From NCBI GenBank assembly GCA_018000455.1, contig JAGNJW010000013.1, forward strand, positions 62,001 through 126,000: a DNA stretch of 64,000 bases, given 5' to 3'. Of this stretch, positions 8,321 to 17,315 are shown one piece after another. Below the pieces are notes generated by a model. It ran no database searches, was not told the origin of the DNA, and saw only the letters and a list, made by a program, of their open reading frames with translations. How positions within the stretch are numbered: the stretch's first letter is position 1; every line of letters starts with the position of its first letter. The position numbers and the translations under genes were made by a program. The stretch is from Acidobacteriota bacterium. GTDB taxonomy: Bacteria > Acidobacteriota > Vicinamibacteria > Vicinamibacterales > UBA2999.

Positions 8321-9036
8321 CCACACCCTCGTCCACCCCGTCGCTCTCGCTCGTCTTGCCGGTGTACAACGAGGCGGAGCTGCTGCCGGCCGTCGTGGCC
8401 GAGTGGCTCCTGGCGCTGGATGACGTGGGCGTCGCCTGCGAACTGCTGATCTACGACGATGGGTCGACCGACGCCACGCCGCTGGTGCTCGAGACTCTGG
8501 CGCAACAGCACCCGCGGCTCGTCGTGCGGCGCCACGCCAATCGGGGACATGGACCGACGATCCTGCGCGGCTACCGCGAAGCCCGGGGCGAATGGATCCT
8601 GCAGGCCGACAGCGACGGTGAGATCGACGTGCGGAGTCTCTCTGCGTTCTGGAACGCTCGCGCACGCGCCGACTTCGTCATCGGCCGGCGCGTCGACCGC
8701 AGCTCGCCATGGGTCCGCCGGCTCATCACCGGCGTCTCGTCGCTCAGCGTCCGCTGGCTGTTCGGCGCCGGCGTCCACGACGTGAACTGCCCATTCCGTC
8801 TGATGCGCGCGTCGCAGTTGGCACCGCTGCTGGCCGTGGTGCCCGACGATACGTTCGCGCCGAACGTGGCGCTGTCTGGACTCGCCGTGACCCGCGGGCT
8901 GCGCGTCGTCGAGTTACCGGTGGCCACCTCGACGCGCCGCCGCGGGGGCGGCTCGCTGGCCGGCCTCCGCGCGCTGAGGGCGGCCGCCAGGTCGTGGATC
9001 CAGACGTCGCGGATCGCACGTCACCGCCGGCCCTGA
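8317..9036 (+). CDS. GT2 glycosyltransferase, dolichyl/polyprenyl-phosphate mannose synthase-like
   Basis: 239 residues with a single GT-A domain. SLVLPVYNEAELLP (about 10-24) is the nucleotide-sugar binding start, YDDGSTDAT is at 46-54, and QADSDGEID at 96-104 carries the metal-binding D-x-D. The protein lacks obvious C-terminal TM segments, so it resembles the single-domain soluble DPM1 type. Such enzymes load a sugar onto polyprenyl phosphate at the cytoplasmic face. The start overlaps the stop of the GT39-YYY fusion (ATGA, 4 bp), so the donor-maker and a membrane transferase are translationally coupled. It converges with the Agl23-NHL gene, leaving 9 bp between stops. Confidence 0.87.
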   Translation: MTTPSSTPSLSLVLPVYNEAELLPAVVAEWLLALDDVGVACELLIYDDGSTDATPLVLETLAQQHPRLVVRRHANRGHGPTILRGYREARGEWILQADSDGEIDVRSLSAFWNARARADFVIGRRVDRSSPWVRRLITGVSSLSVRWLFGAGVHDVNCPFRLMRASQLAPLLAVVPDDTFAPNVALSGLAVTRGLRVVELPVATSTRRRGGGSLAGLRALRAAARSWIQTSRIARHRRP

Positions 9037-9045
9037 GCGTGCGCG

Positions 9046-12000
9046 TCAGGGCGGTGGGTCGGGCATCGGCAGTTCCAGGAGCCGGCCACCGTCGCGATCG
9101 ACCACGAGCAGCGAGCGGCCGGTCGCAGCGATGCCGGTCGGCCTGACGCCCGCCGTCGTGCCGAGGGCCGGCACCAACTGCAACTCGAGGATGCCGGCTG
9201 GCGAGAACACGAACACGCGCCCGCTCGACGGCTCCACGGCATACACGCGTCCGGCTGCGTCCACGGTCACGCTGGCCTTGTCGGCGGCGTCGCGGCTCTG
9301 CCACCCCGGCACCTGCCAGGCTGCCAGCGGGCGCGCGTCGCGGTCGAGACGCAGCACGCGCTGATTCCACAGGTCGACGGCCAGCAGCGTTCCGTTGGGA
9401 TCCCAGGTGATGCCGGTCGGCTCGTCGAGGGCCGGCGGCCAATCCACCACCGGGCCCACAGCCCGGCGTCGTTCGCCCGTCAGCGCGACGTAGAGGAGAC
9501 GGTTGTTGCCGGTGTCGGCGACCACCAGTTCGCCATCGGCGGTGAAGGCCAGGCCACGCGGCCCGAACAGCTGCGGGTCGCTCGCGTCGTCGCTGCCGGG
9601 CTCGACGCGCCCGAAGCGGCCAAAGGCCCGGAGAAAGACCCCGCGCCGGTCGAACACCTGGATGCGGCCATTCCACGTATCGGCCACGGCGATCTCACCC
9701 GAAGGCGCGACGGCAACACCCCAGGGCTCGTTGAACTGCCCGTCGCCAACCGCGCCCGGGCCGGCGCCATCGGGGTCGAGGCAACCGGGGCGCCCGGCCT
9801 CGGTGAGGGCGCAGCGGCCCCGGCCGATGATGAGACGGAGGCGGCCGTCGGATTCGAGCACCACCACGCGATGGTGACCGCTGTCGGCGATGAGGCGCGC
9901 GCCATCGGCCGCGACCGCTACGGCCGTCGGGCGAAGGAGCGACAGTCCCTCGAAAGGCCCGCTCACGACCGTCAGCGGCGTCCACGGGGCGGTCTCCACG
10001 GCCCGTGCCGGCGTGAGCGCCATGTCGGGGCCGCTTGTCCCCAGGCCGATGAGCGCGGCCGCATCGTTGCGGACGTAGAAGTCGAACTCGCGGCGTGCCG
10101 GCCACTCGGCCAGCGACACGCCATAGCGACGGTGCATGACGATCTGCCAAAGCCCTTCACGCCGCGCCGGGTCGCCGACGAGTGCCACGAGGGACGACGG
10201 CGTGAGCGACGCATAGTCCTGGAGCGGCCACCAGTTCAAGAACCCGCGTTGGCGGACGTAGCCACGGGCCACCTGGGGCGCCAGTGCGGCGGCATTCCTC
10301 GCGCCGACCACGATCACGTCGGCATCGGCGGCCAGTGCCGGCGTCTTGCCCCAGGCCACGGTTCGCGGGTAGTCACGAAGGTACCAGCTGAAGGGCCACG
10401 AGCTCTCGTCGTCCACGGCGACACGCACCTGGTGATGGCCGCCCAGGCGGTCGTCGAGCCGTTCGATCTCGCGCATGGCGCGCGGCACATCCGGACTGGC
10501 CTGCGCGTACGACATCGGCTCGGTGGCCAGATCGAAGTTGACGAAGTTCAACTGCAGGCTGGAGCGCACGGACAAGACGGCCAGCGGGGTCAGCAGTCCG
10601 AGGGCCACCATCCGACGCGCAGGTGCGCGGCCCAGGCGCGCGGCCGCCATCGCCGCGACGCCGCTTACGACTGCCAGCCCGACGACTCGCGTCCACCAGG
10701 CCGCGGTTTCGGCCACTGCCTCCACACTCCGGCCGGCGAAGGGCTGCAATCGAAGCATGCTGACGGCCATCATCACCGCCGCGGCGGCGGCAGCGACGAG
10801 CAGCAGGCGACCGCCGAGGTCGCGCTCCCAATCGCCAGTGTCGACCAGCCGGCTCAGGCCCCAGCCGGCCGCCAGGCACAGCGGCAGCACCTGATGCACG
10901 AGCAGCCATGGCATCTTCTCGCCGGCAATCGCGTAGCCGATCCAACTGAGTGCAATCCACCAGGCCAGGAACGGCAGCCACGGCCGGTCGAGCACGACCT
11001 GATGGCCGTCGTCTGGTGCCGCCACGAGCCACCGCCGTCCACGCTCCCACAGACTGATCGCTACGGCCGCGACGCCGACAACGACCGTCACCGGCTCGTA
11101 GAGCAGACCGATCACTCCGTAGTAGAACCACGGCTGGCCGGCGCGCGCGACCTCCTGCTGTGTCAGCCAGTAGCCGAGGCTGCCGACAATCCCGCTCGCG
11201 AGACCCCCGGAGACGTTCGTGAAGAAGGTCGTGAAGAGCACGATCTGCAGCCCCCAGAAGGCGGCAGCGAGCGGCAGCCACTGGCGCCAGCCGAATCGCG
11301 CTGCGCCGATGGCGCCAGTGAGCGCGAAGAGGCCCGCCACGACGAGCGCTCCGGCGCCGGCGAGCGTCTCGCGCACCTCGTCGCCAACCGCCGGCCACCC
11401 CAGCATCGAGAAGACCGGGCCCGAGGCAAAGGGCACGACGAGCGCCAGCATGAGCACCGCCAGATCGAATGCGGCGGCCGCGCGTGCCGGCTCGCTGCCG
11501 CCCCGGCCGCGCAGCGCGACGAGCATCGCGAACGAACCGATGACCACGCCGGTGATGAAGCTCACTTCTTTGGCGGCGAATGACAGCGCCATGGCCAGCG
11601 TCAGCAGCAGGAGCCACCGGGGATGCCGCTCTTCGAGATACCGGAGAAAGGCGTAGGCCCAGACGAGCGTGAAGACCGCGATGTAGATGTCGTTGCGGAT
11701 GTGCCGGCTGTAGAAGAGCAGCGTGGGACTCACGGTGACGAGCGCCGCGGCGAACCAGGCGCCGGCCGCGCCCAGATAACGCCGCCACCAGTAGAGACCG
11801 GCGACCAGGACGACGCCAGCCAGGCTCGGCGCCACCCGCGCCGTGACGTCGCTGGCGCCTACGAGGAAGAAGACGAGCGCGTTCAGGTGATAGAGCAGCG
11901 GACCGTGATAGACCGGGTCGTGCTGATAGGCGCCCTCGGTGGCGAGGCGGAACGACAAGAACGCATGCAGGCTCTCGTCGTGCGACATCGTCCGCAGGCC

Positions 12001-12123
12001 GAGATCCCAGAGCCGCAGCCCGAGCGCCACCAGCGCCAGGGCCAGCCACGCCAGCCGGGTTCGCTGCCGGGGCGTCACGGCGCCATCACCGCAGCCGTAC
12101 CTGTACGACACCCGAAGCGTCAT
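9046..12123 (-). CDS. Agl23/TIGR03663-type membrane glycosyltransferase-like protein fused to an NHL beta-propeller
   Basis: About 1025 residues. The N-terminal part is a multi-TM GT39-like domain with the invariant features I recall for TIGR03663: DE (SHDES, residues 49-50) and HGP (YHGPLLYH, 73-75). From about residue 690 the protein changes to at least five NHL-type propeller blades (for example WGVAVAPSGEIAVADTWNGR and GLAFTADGELVVADTGNNR). The family (NCBI name 'flippase activity-associated Agl23') typically co-occurs with DUF2298/YYY genes, as here. An appended propeller would sit outside the membrane and could bind glycan or protein; this is inference. ATG 12123 overlaps the upstream gene by 38 bp; GTG 12078, just past its stop, is an alternative. 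Neither has a clear SD. Confidence 0.83.
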   Translation of the reverse strand: MTLRVSYRYGCGDGAVTPRQRTRLAWLALALVALGLRLWDLGLRTMSHDESLHAFLSFRLATEGAYQHDPVYHGPLLYHLNALVFFLVGASDVTARVAPSLAGVVLVAGLYWWRRYLGAAGAWFAAALVTVSPTLLFYSRHIRNDIYIAVFTLVWAYAFLRYLEERHPRWLLLLTLAMALSFAAKEVSFITGVVIGSFAMLVALRGRGGSEPARAAAAFDLAVLMLALVVPFASGPVFSMLGWPAVGDEVRETLAGAGALVVAGLFALTGAIGAARFGWRQWLPLAAAFWGLQIVLFTTFFTNVSGGLASGIVGSLGYWLTQQEVARAGQPWFYYGVIGLLYEPVTVVVGVAAVAISLWERGRRWLVAAPDDGHQVVLDRPWLPFLAWWIALSWIGYAIAGEKMPWLLVHQVLPLCLAAGWGLSRLVDTGDWERDLGGRLLLVAAAAAAVMMAVSMLRLQPFAGRSVEAVAETAAWWTRVVGLAVVSGVAAMAAARLGRAPARRMVALGLLTPLAVLSVRSSLQLNFVNFDLATEPMSYAQASPDVPRAMREIERLDDRLGGHHQVRVAVDDESSWPFSWYLRDYPRTVAWGKTPALAADADVIVVGARNAAALAPQVARGYVRQRGFLNWWPLQDYASLTPSSLVALVGDPARREGLWQIVMHRRYGVSLAEWPARREFDFYVRNDAAALIGLGTSGPDMALTPARAVETAPWTPLTVVSGPFEGLSLLRPTAVAVAADGARLIADSGHHRVVVLESDGRLRLIIGRGRCALTEAGRPGCLDPDGAGPGAVGDGQFNEPWGVAVAPSGEIAVADTWNGRIQVFDRRGVFLRAFGRFGRVEPGSDDASDPQLFGPRGLAFTADGELVVADTGNNRLLYVALTGERRRAVGPVVDWPPALDEPTGITWDPNGTLLAVDLWNQRVLRLDRDARPLAAWQVPGWQSRDAADKASVTVDAAGRVYAVEPSSGRVFVFSPAGILELQLVPALGTTAGVRPTGIAATGRSLLVVDRDGGRLLELPMPDPPP

Positions 12124-13528
12124 GGCGCAGAGGGAAGATGTCGGGGCCTGAGTCTTCGGCTGACGCGACCTCGAGCACGAGGCGTGAACGGCCGACGTCG
12201 CGCGACGGCGCCTGCACCCAGCGGAGGCGAGCTTCGTGGCGGAGATACCAACCGAGGACGGGGTCGGCAACACGGCCGTCGACGACGATCTCGATGGCGT
12301 CGTCGGCGGGCGTTCCGCGTCGCCGCGCTGCCACCGCCTCGGCCAACGCCCGCACCGACCGCTCGGTGTGGGCAAGAACAGGGCTGCGGTGCTGGCCAGG
12401 GTGAGCGCGAGCGACCTCGAAGGCCGTGTGCACGGTCGACAGCAGCAGCAACGCCATCGCCACGGCCGATACCCCCGGCGCAATCGAGGCGAAGCGGGAG
12501 CCGGTGATCGAACGCGGGGCGATGAGCCAGGCCACCGAGCCGGACGCGAGGATCAGCAGGGGCGGCGACAGCACGAGCCAGGCGTCGAGATCGCGACCCG
12601 GGCGCAGGATCAGCGTGGCCGCCCACACGCTCCAGGCCGTCGCCCACCACCCCGCCCCGCGTGGCAGTGCCACCAGCAGTCCGCCGAGACCTAGGGCGAT
12701 TGCCAGCGTCTCGCGGCGAAGCACCTGTTGCCACCATGTGGCGACGTCGACTCCCGAAGTGACATGCCACCGCGCCAGCGATTCGGTGACGGAGATCGAC
12801 AAGAGCGGCGGTCCGACCGTCTGCACGAATCCCGTCGTCGCCATCACGACGGCCACTGCGAAACCGGCTGCCACCAACCGAGCGCGCTGACCTCGCCCGG
12901 TCACGACGGCGGCGATCCGGTAGGCGACCAGGGCGACAAGCGGCACGGCGTCCCAGACGAGCGGCCCCGACAGAATCCCCACCGCTCCGGCCACGGCAAG
13001 CGCGATGGGCCAGCCGGCGATCGGCAACCCCAACCCTGTCTCGCGCAGTGCGAGCAGCCCCGCCACCATCACCCAGATAGCCGTGGCCGCAAGCGCCGTG
13101 CCGTCGGCGGTGCGCGCACTGGCCACCGCGATCGGATCGAGTGCCAGCAGCACCGCAAGGGCCACCGCCCTGACGTGGCCGAGGTGTGCTCGAAGCACCC
13201 ACGGCACGACGAGCGCGGCGATGCCGGCGGCGGCGGCGGCCAGGCGAGCCACTGCGTCGCCGCTGCCGAGAAGGGCGAAGAGCCCGGCCTGCAGGCCGAG
13301 GAGCGCGGCGCTCGACGGCGACGGCGACGGCACGGCCACGGCCACATCGGCGAGGGCGTGCCACGCGGCCCACGCTCCGGCCGCCTCCCCGATGGCGAGG
13401 GGCGCGCGGCCCAGATCACTGGCGCGGAGCCACGCTCCGACGATGCCGCACACCACGAACGGGATGGGGCTCCGGGCGATCGCGCGCACCGTCAGGAGCG
13501 CGTCATCGCTTGTCGCGTCGTCAGCCAC
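12086..13528 (-). CDS. Degenerate GT39/TIGR03663-like membrane protein (paralogue of its neighbour)
   Basis: 480 residues with about ten hydrophobic segments. Its N-terminus lines up with the Agl23 gene next to it: LRASDLGRAPLAIGEAAGAW matches LRLWDLGLRTMSHDESLHAF, and GSGDAVARL matches GASDVTARV at the same spacing. In this alignment the catalytic-type DE becomes GE and HGP becomes SSA, so it is probably not a functional transferase in the usual sense. The C-terminus ends in a small soluble domain (VDGRVADPVLGWYLRHEARLRW) comparable to the region following the TM domain in the neighbour. It starts inside the last codons of the YYY gene (8 bp overlap) and overlaps the next gene, so the three are one translational unit. 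It may be an accessory subunit. Confidence 0.75.
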   Translation of the reverse strand: MADDATSDDALLTVRAIARSPIPFVVCGIVGAWLRASDLGRAPLAIGEAAGAWAAWHALADVAVAVPSPSPSSAALLGLQAGLFALLGSGDAVARLAAAAAGIAALVVPWVLRAHLGHVRAVALAVLLALDPIAVASARTADGTALAATAIWVMVAGLLALRETGLGLPIAGWPIALAVAGAVGILSGPLVWDAVPLVALVAYRIAAVVTGRGQRARLVAAGFAVAVVMATTGFVQTVGPPLLSISVTESLARWHVTSGVDVATWWQQVLRRETLAIALGLGGLLVALPRGAGWWATAWSVWAATLILRPGRDLDAWLVLSPPLLILASGSVAWLIAPRSITGSRFASIAPGVSAVAMALLLLSTVHTAFEVARAHPGQHRSPVLAHTERSVRALAEAVAARRRGTPADDAIEIVVDGRVADPVLGWYLRHEARLRWVQAPSRDVGRSRLVLEVASAEDSGPDIFPLRHDASGVVQVRLR

Positions 13529-15788
13529 GGCGACGGTAGAGTCGCACGCGGCCCTGGTCGAACACCAGCGACAGGACGTCGGCGAGACGGGCTTCGTGTT
13601 CGGGAGTGATGTCGTAACGGGCCCGTTCGACCGGTCCCACGTAGACCAGCGTCACATCCCAGCGTTCCAGCGTGTCGCGGAGCGCGGCGGCGGAGCCCGG
13701 GCGATAGATGCGCTCCAGGGCTTCGAGCCGTCCGTCGGCCATCGACGCAAACGACGCACCGCGCCACTGCTGCTCGTGGCCAATCCACCCGAGAAGGGCG
13801 GGACGGCCGGTGGCCGTGCTGATCAAGCCCTCGTTCGCTCGATAGCTCCCGCCGGGCGCCTGTGCGACGCGCGCGGTGACAGGCGCGTGGGCGCGTACCC
13901 ACGCGACGGCCGATCGCACGTCGGGCGCTTCGCGGTCGAGGTAGGCGAGACTGTCGAGCGTCGGCGGGTGGCCGCTGGCGGCCCCCAGAGCCAGCCGCGT
14001 GGCCGCAACCGGGTACATCAGGCTCGTACTCAGCAGCGCCGTGGCCAGTACGGCGCCGACCCTCAACCCTCCGCCGTGCCGCCAGGCCAGGACGACGCCC
14101 ACCGATCCGGCGGCGCCCAGGTAGAGCCACGCCTGGTAGTAGCTCTTGAACACCGTGTTCATGCGGCTGCCAAACGCATCGTGCACGTAGAGGAGTTCGG
14201 GGACGGCCGTGAGCGCGAGGCCGATCGCGGCGAGGACGAGCGCGAAGGTCAGACCAGCGGGCCGCTCCTCGGCCGAGCGCACGCGCGCTGCGACCAGGGA
14301 GGCCGCGACGACGACACCGATGACGACCAGCGTGACCACGGGCCAGCCCGTCGCCCAGCGTGCGGCGGCGATCGCCAGAGGCCTCTCGAGATCTCCGGCC
14401 GCGGCGTCGAGCCATCGGCGTCCGTTCACCGTGCCGATCGCCCAGGCCGCCGACAGCGCCAGGCACGAGGCACACGTCAAGAGGACACCAGCGACCCAGC
14501 GAAGTAACTGCATCGGCCGAAGCCGATCCTCCCGCCAGGCAACTGCCAGCAGCAGCACCACGCCGGGCACGAGCGATCCGAACATCGTCAGGAAGGCACC
14601 GGCGTGCGTGGGGTTGAACAGATTCGGCAGCACGCCGCGCACCTGCGACTGCGCGGTCACGAGGTATGGCACCAGGACCATGACTACCAGCAGCAGCAGA
14701 GGTGTGACCAGAGCGGCGCGCCGCCGCGCGTCGGCCCAGCGGTGCCCGGCCAGACACGGGCCCCACACGGCGATTACCAGCAGGAGCAGCGCCGCCGGAG
14801 CGTCCCACGTGTTGAGCCCGACGAGCGCTCCTGCGGAAGCAAACGCCAGCAGGAGCTGCAAACGGTGGGGTCGCCCCTCACGCAGCAGGCTCAGCCCGCA
14901 CACGAGCACCACGACCAGGAAGGGCATGGTCAGCAGGTGCGGGTGGTTGTCACCGATCAGATAGCTGAAGAAGGGAAACTCGGTGATGAGCTCGATCGGC
15001 TGGCCACCCGGCGAGGTATCGGACACCGCACGGCTGCCCGGCCAGTAGCTGCCGAGCGCAAGTGCCGGTGAGGTGCCGTTGGCCAGGGCGCGCACCTGGT
15101 CGACGAGTGCGTGGAGGTTCGCCGTGCCGGCCACGGTCAGAGCGGCGAGCACGCCAGCGCCAATGGGCAGCCACCGCCGACCGACGGCCTGACCCGAGGT
15201 CCCGACGAGGTTCAGGCCAAGACCGAAGCACCCGGTCGCGAGCAGCGCCAGCCAGCACGCCTGCGCGACGTTGTAGGTCGTCTCTGGCGGGGTGCCGGCC
15301 ATCAGCGCGACGGTGTTCATCAGCCAGTATCCGAAGTAGTAGTAGCCGATGGGATAGCCTGCCAGCCAGGGATCGGCCGGCGGGAAGGCGGGACTCACCG
15401 ACATCGCCGTGAGCATCATCAGGTCCATGGGTTGTTCGGTATGGACCACGTCCGGCGTGAACGCACGCACGACACACCAGCCACTGAACACGATGAGGAA
15501 CACGGCCTCCACGGCGATGACGACGTGCCGCGCGGGCCGGCGTGGTGGACCCGCGCCTACGGCAGCGGCGACCAGTCCACCGGCGACGAGCAGCGCGCCG
15601 CCAACGTCGTTACGCAGGAGGCCGAGCGCGGTGCCGAACCACAACAGCAGCCCGCAGGTCAGGACGCCGAGCGTCTTCGATACGCCGTAGCCGAGGTCGG
15701 GCAGCGCCCTGAAGCAGCCGCTGGTCAAGCGAAACGCCGCCAGGCCGAGGATCTGAACGACGAGATACCAAGCCAGGGCGGCACGCAT
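13521..15788 (-). CDS. DUF2298 / Chlor_Arch_YYY membrane protein
   Basis: 755 residues, almost entirely transmembrane, the usual size of single-domain YYY proteins. Landmarks are HTEQPMDLMMLTAM at about 116-129, YPIGYYYFGYW with YYYFG at 149-153, and FGSRMNTVFKSYYQAW in the C-terminal third. A short soluble tail (VTLVYVGPVERARYDI) parallels the tail of the GT39-YYY fusion (VEYIYVGPLERIVYP). The family is of unknown function, known to me mainly from Archaea and Chloroflexi. It is the first gene of a tight three-gene unit with the degenerate and true Agl23-like genes. A TACTCT box ends 10 nt before the ATG, so its mRNA may be nearly leaderless. Confidence 0.85.
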   Translation of the reverse strand: MRAALAWYLVVQILGLAAFRLTSGCFRALPDLGYGVSKTLGVLTCGLLLWFGTALGLLRNDVGGALLVAGGLVAAAVGAGPPRRPARHVVIAVEAVFLIVFSGWCVVRAFTPDVVHTEQPMDLMMLTAMSVSPAFPPADPWLAGYPIGYYYFGYWLMNTVALMAGTPPETTYNVAQACWLALLATGCFGLGLNLVGTSGQAVGRRWLPIGAGVLAALTVAGTANLHALVDQVRALANGTSPALALGSYWPGSRAVSDTSPGGQPIELITEFPFFSYLIGDNHPHLLTMPFLVVVLVCGLSLLREGRPHRLQLLLAFASAGALVGLNTWDAPAALLLLVIAVWGPCLAGHRWADARRRAALVTPLLLLVVMVLVPYLVTAQSQVRGVLPNLFNPTHAGAFLTMFGSLVPGVVLLLAVAWREDRLRPMQLLRWVAGVLLTCASCLALSAAWAIGTVNGRRWLDAAAGDLERPLAIAAARWATGWPVVTLVVIGVVVAASLVAARVRSAEERPAGLTFALVLAAIGLALTAVPELLYVHDAFGSRMNTVFKSYYQAWLYLGAAGSVGVVLAWRHGGGLRVGAVLATALLSTSLMYPVAATRLALGAASGHPPTLDSLAYLDREAPDVRSAVAWVRAHAPVTARVAQAPGGSYRANEGLISTATGRPALLGWIGHEQQWRGASFASMADGRLEALERIYRPGSAAALRDTLERWDVTLVYVGPVERARYDITPEHEARLADVLSLVFDQGRVRLYRRRG

Positions 15789-15837
15789 CGGCTGCGCCAG
15801 AGTATGCCATCGGCCGGACGGCTACCGGCCGCCTGCG

Positions 15838-17169
15838 CTAGGGAACGGTGACGCTGCGAACCGGCGACGGCCCGCTGGCGCCACAGGCGTTCACGGCGCG
15901 CACGCTCAGGTTGTAGGTGCCGGGCGGCACCGCACCGCTGAGCGCGCGCGTCGTCGCCGGGAAGCTCCCGACGAAGGCACCGCTCACGTCAAGCACGTAG
16001 CTGGTGGGCGCGGTACCGCTCGCCGGCGCATCCCACAGCGCATACACCGTGTTGCCGATGACATGGCCCAGGAAGCCCGATGGCGGATTCGGCGCGCCCG
16101 AGCACGCACCCGGGAACGTCAGCGTGACCTCGTTCGACGGCGCGCTGTTGCCGGCAGCGTTGGTGGCCCGCAGCCTCATCGTATAGGTGCCGGGCGGAAC
16201 ACCGGCAAACGAGAAGCTGCCTGTGGGTCCAAGCGGAAGCGTCGCCGCCACCGCGCCCGAAACGTCGAGCAGAATCGACGTCGGTGCGCCGCCGCCGAAC
16301 GTGTTGCGCCAGGCCAGCGAGAGCGACGAGCCGTTGACGAGACCCACCAGATCGGCGGGCGTCGACGGCGGCACGGGCACATTGACGTGCAGCGGCACTT
16401 CGTTCGACGGCACGCTGGCGATCGCGCCGTCGGCCGACAGCATGCGCACGAAGAACGAGCCGGTCGGTGCCGTGAAGCTGTAGATGGGATACGGGCTGTT
16501 GGTCGGGAGGCTCGCCAGGACCTGGCCCGGCGCGACTCCACCCTGCAATACGAAGCCGGTGGGCCGCGGGCCGATCGCCGGCTCAGTCCATCGCAGCGTC
16601 ACGGCGGTGCCGGCCACCGACGACACGTAGAGACCGCAGGGGGGCTGAACGCCGCCGGCAGCCTGTACGGCGATGCTGACGGTGGCGACATTGCCTGCGC
16701 CGAGCGTATTCATGGCGTAGTACGTGAACGTGTGCGTGCCGACACAGGTGGGCACGTAGACGAAGCTGCCGTTGCTGTTGAATGTCAACGAGCCGAATGC
16801 GGGCGACGACGCAAGCTGCGCCGTCAAGGCGCCGCCGCCGTTCGGTGAGTCGTTGTCGAGTACGCCCGGTGCTGCGATGGTCAGCGTGGTGCCGTACGGC
16901 GTGGAGTAGGCGTCGTTGACCGAGATCGGACCCGGGCCGGGCGTCGGCGTGGGGGTCGGTGTGACCGTGGGCGTCGGTGTGGGGGTCGGTGTGACCGTGG
17001 GCGTCGGTGTCACCGTCGGCGTGACCGTGGGCGTTGGTGTGATGGTCGGCGTTGGCGTGATCTGGCCGCGCGCGATGATGGCCGGGCCGCTGCCAAGGAA
17101 CAGCCCAGCGACGACCACTCCGGCTACCAGCACCTGCGCGAGCAGAAACGACGCGACCGGTCTTGACAA
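15838..17169 (-). CDS. Secreted Thr-Pro-linker, Ig-like and FN3 repeat protein
   Basis: About 443 residues. A signal peptide (RPVASFLLAQVLVAGVVVAG) is followed by a low-complexity (TPTPTV)n linker of about 40 residues. Next comes a cadherin/Ig-like bacterial adhesion domain (SVNDAYSTPYGTTLTIAAPG ... VLDNDSPNGG), then three fibronectin type III repeats each ending in a 'PGTYxxRxxAxN' strand. Such proteins are surface-exposed or secreted adhesins or enzyme scaffolds. There is no catalytic motif and no recognisable sorting signal; it simply ends after an FN3 strand, as does the protease at 39112. I prefer the TTG at 17169, which has GGGAGAG in front and directly begins the signal peptide, over the upstream TTG at 17211. 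A TAGACT box at 17239-17244 gives a leader of about 60 nt. Confidence 0.78.
   Translation of the reverse strand: MSRPVASFLLAQVLVAGVVVAGLFLGSGPAIIARGQITPTPTITPTPTVTPTVTPTPTVTPTPTPTPTVTPTPTPTPGPGPISVNDAYSTPYGTTLTIAAPGVLDNDSPNGGGALTAQLASSPAFGSLTFNSNGSFVYVPTCVGTHTFTYYAMNTLGAGNVATVSIAVQAAGGVQPPCGLYVSSVAGTAVTLRWTEPAIGPRPTGFVLQGGVAPGQVLASLPTNSPYPIYSFTAPTGSFFVRMLSADGAIASVPSNEVPLHVNVPVPPSTPADLVGLVNGSSLSLAWRNTFGGGAPTSILLDVSGAVAATLPLGPTGSFSFAGVPPGTYTMRLRATNAAGNSAPSNEVTLTFPGACSGAPNPPSGFLGHVIGNTVYALWDAPASGTAPTSYVLDVSGAFVGSFPATTRALSGAVPPGTYNLSVRAVNACGASGPSPVRSVTVP
16940..17059. repeat. Short tandem repeat encoding a Thr-Pro linker
   Basis: Degenerate 6-bp units of the type GGTGTG/GGCGTC/GGGGTC repeat on the plus strand. 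On the coding (minus) strand they read as Thr-Pro-Thr-Val codons. It is an in-frame protein linker and a likely site of length variation by slippage. Confidence 0.85.
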
Positions 17170-17238
17170 CGCGACTCTCCCGTTGATGAATTCAGCGGCC
17201 GGACGACCCAACGGAGGTCGAGCCGCCGCCGGTCTTTT

Positions 17239-17244
17239 AGTCTA
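17239..17244 (-). promoter_or_regulatory. -10-like TAGACT for the FN3 protein gene
   Basis: AGTCTA on the plus strand reads TAGACT on the coding strand. It lies about 65 nt before the preferred start at 17169 and in the only AT-richer patch of the 17212-17315 gap. Confidence 0.4.
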
Positions 17245-17315
17245 GCGGCGGGGGGAGACCCGGTCAACGCCGGCATCGGTGCTCCTGTGCCCGGTGAGAC
17301 CCGACGCGCGTCGTC

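Noticed and set aside
6755..8665. A 636-codon minus-strand frame under the GT39-YYY gene
   Set aside because: Antisense shadow. The plus-strand frame carries the YYYFG and RMNTVFK landmarks.
16940..17059. CRISPR-like periodicity
   Set aside because: The unit is about 6 bp without spacers and encodes an in-frame Thr-Pro linker.
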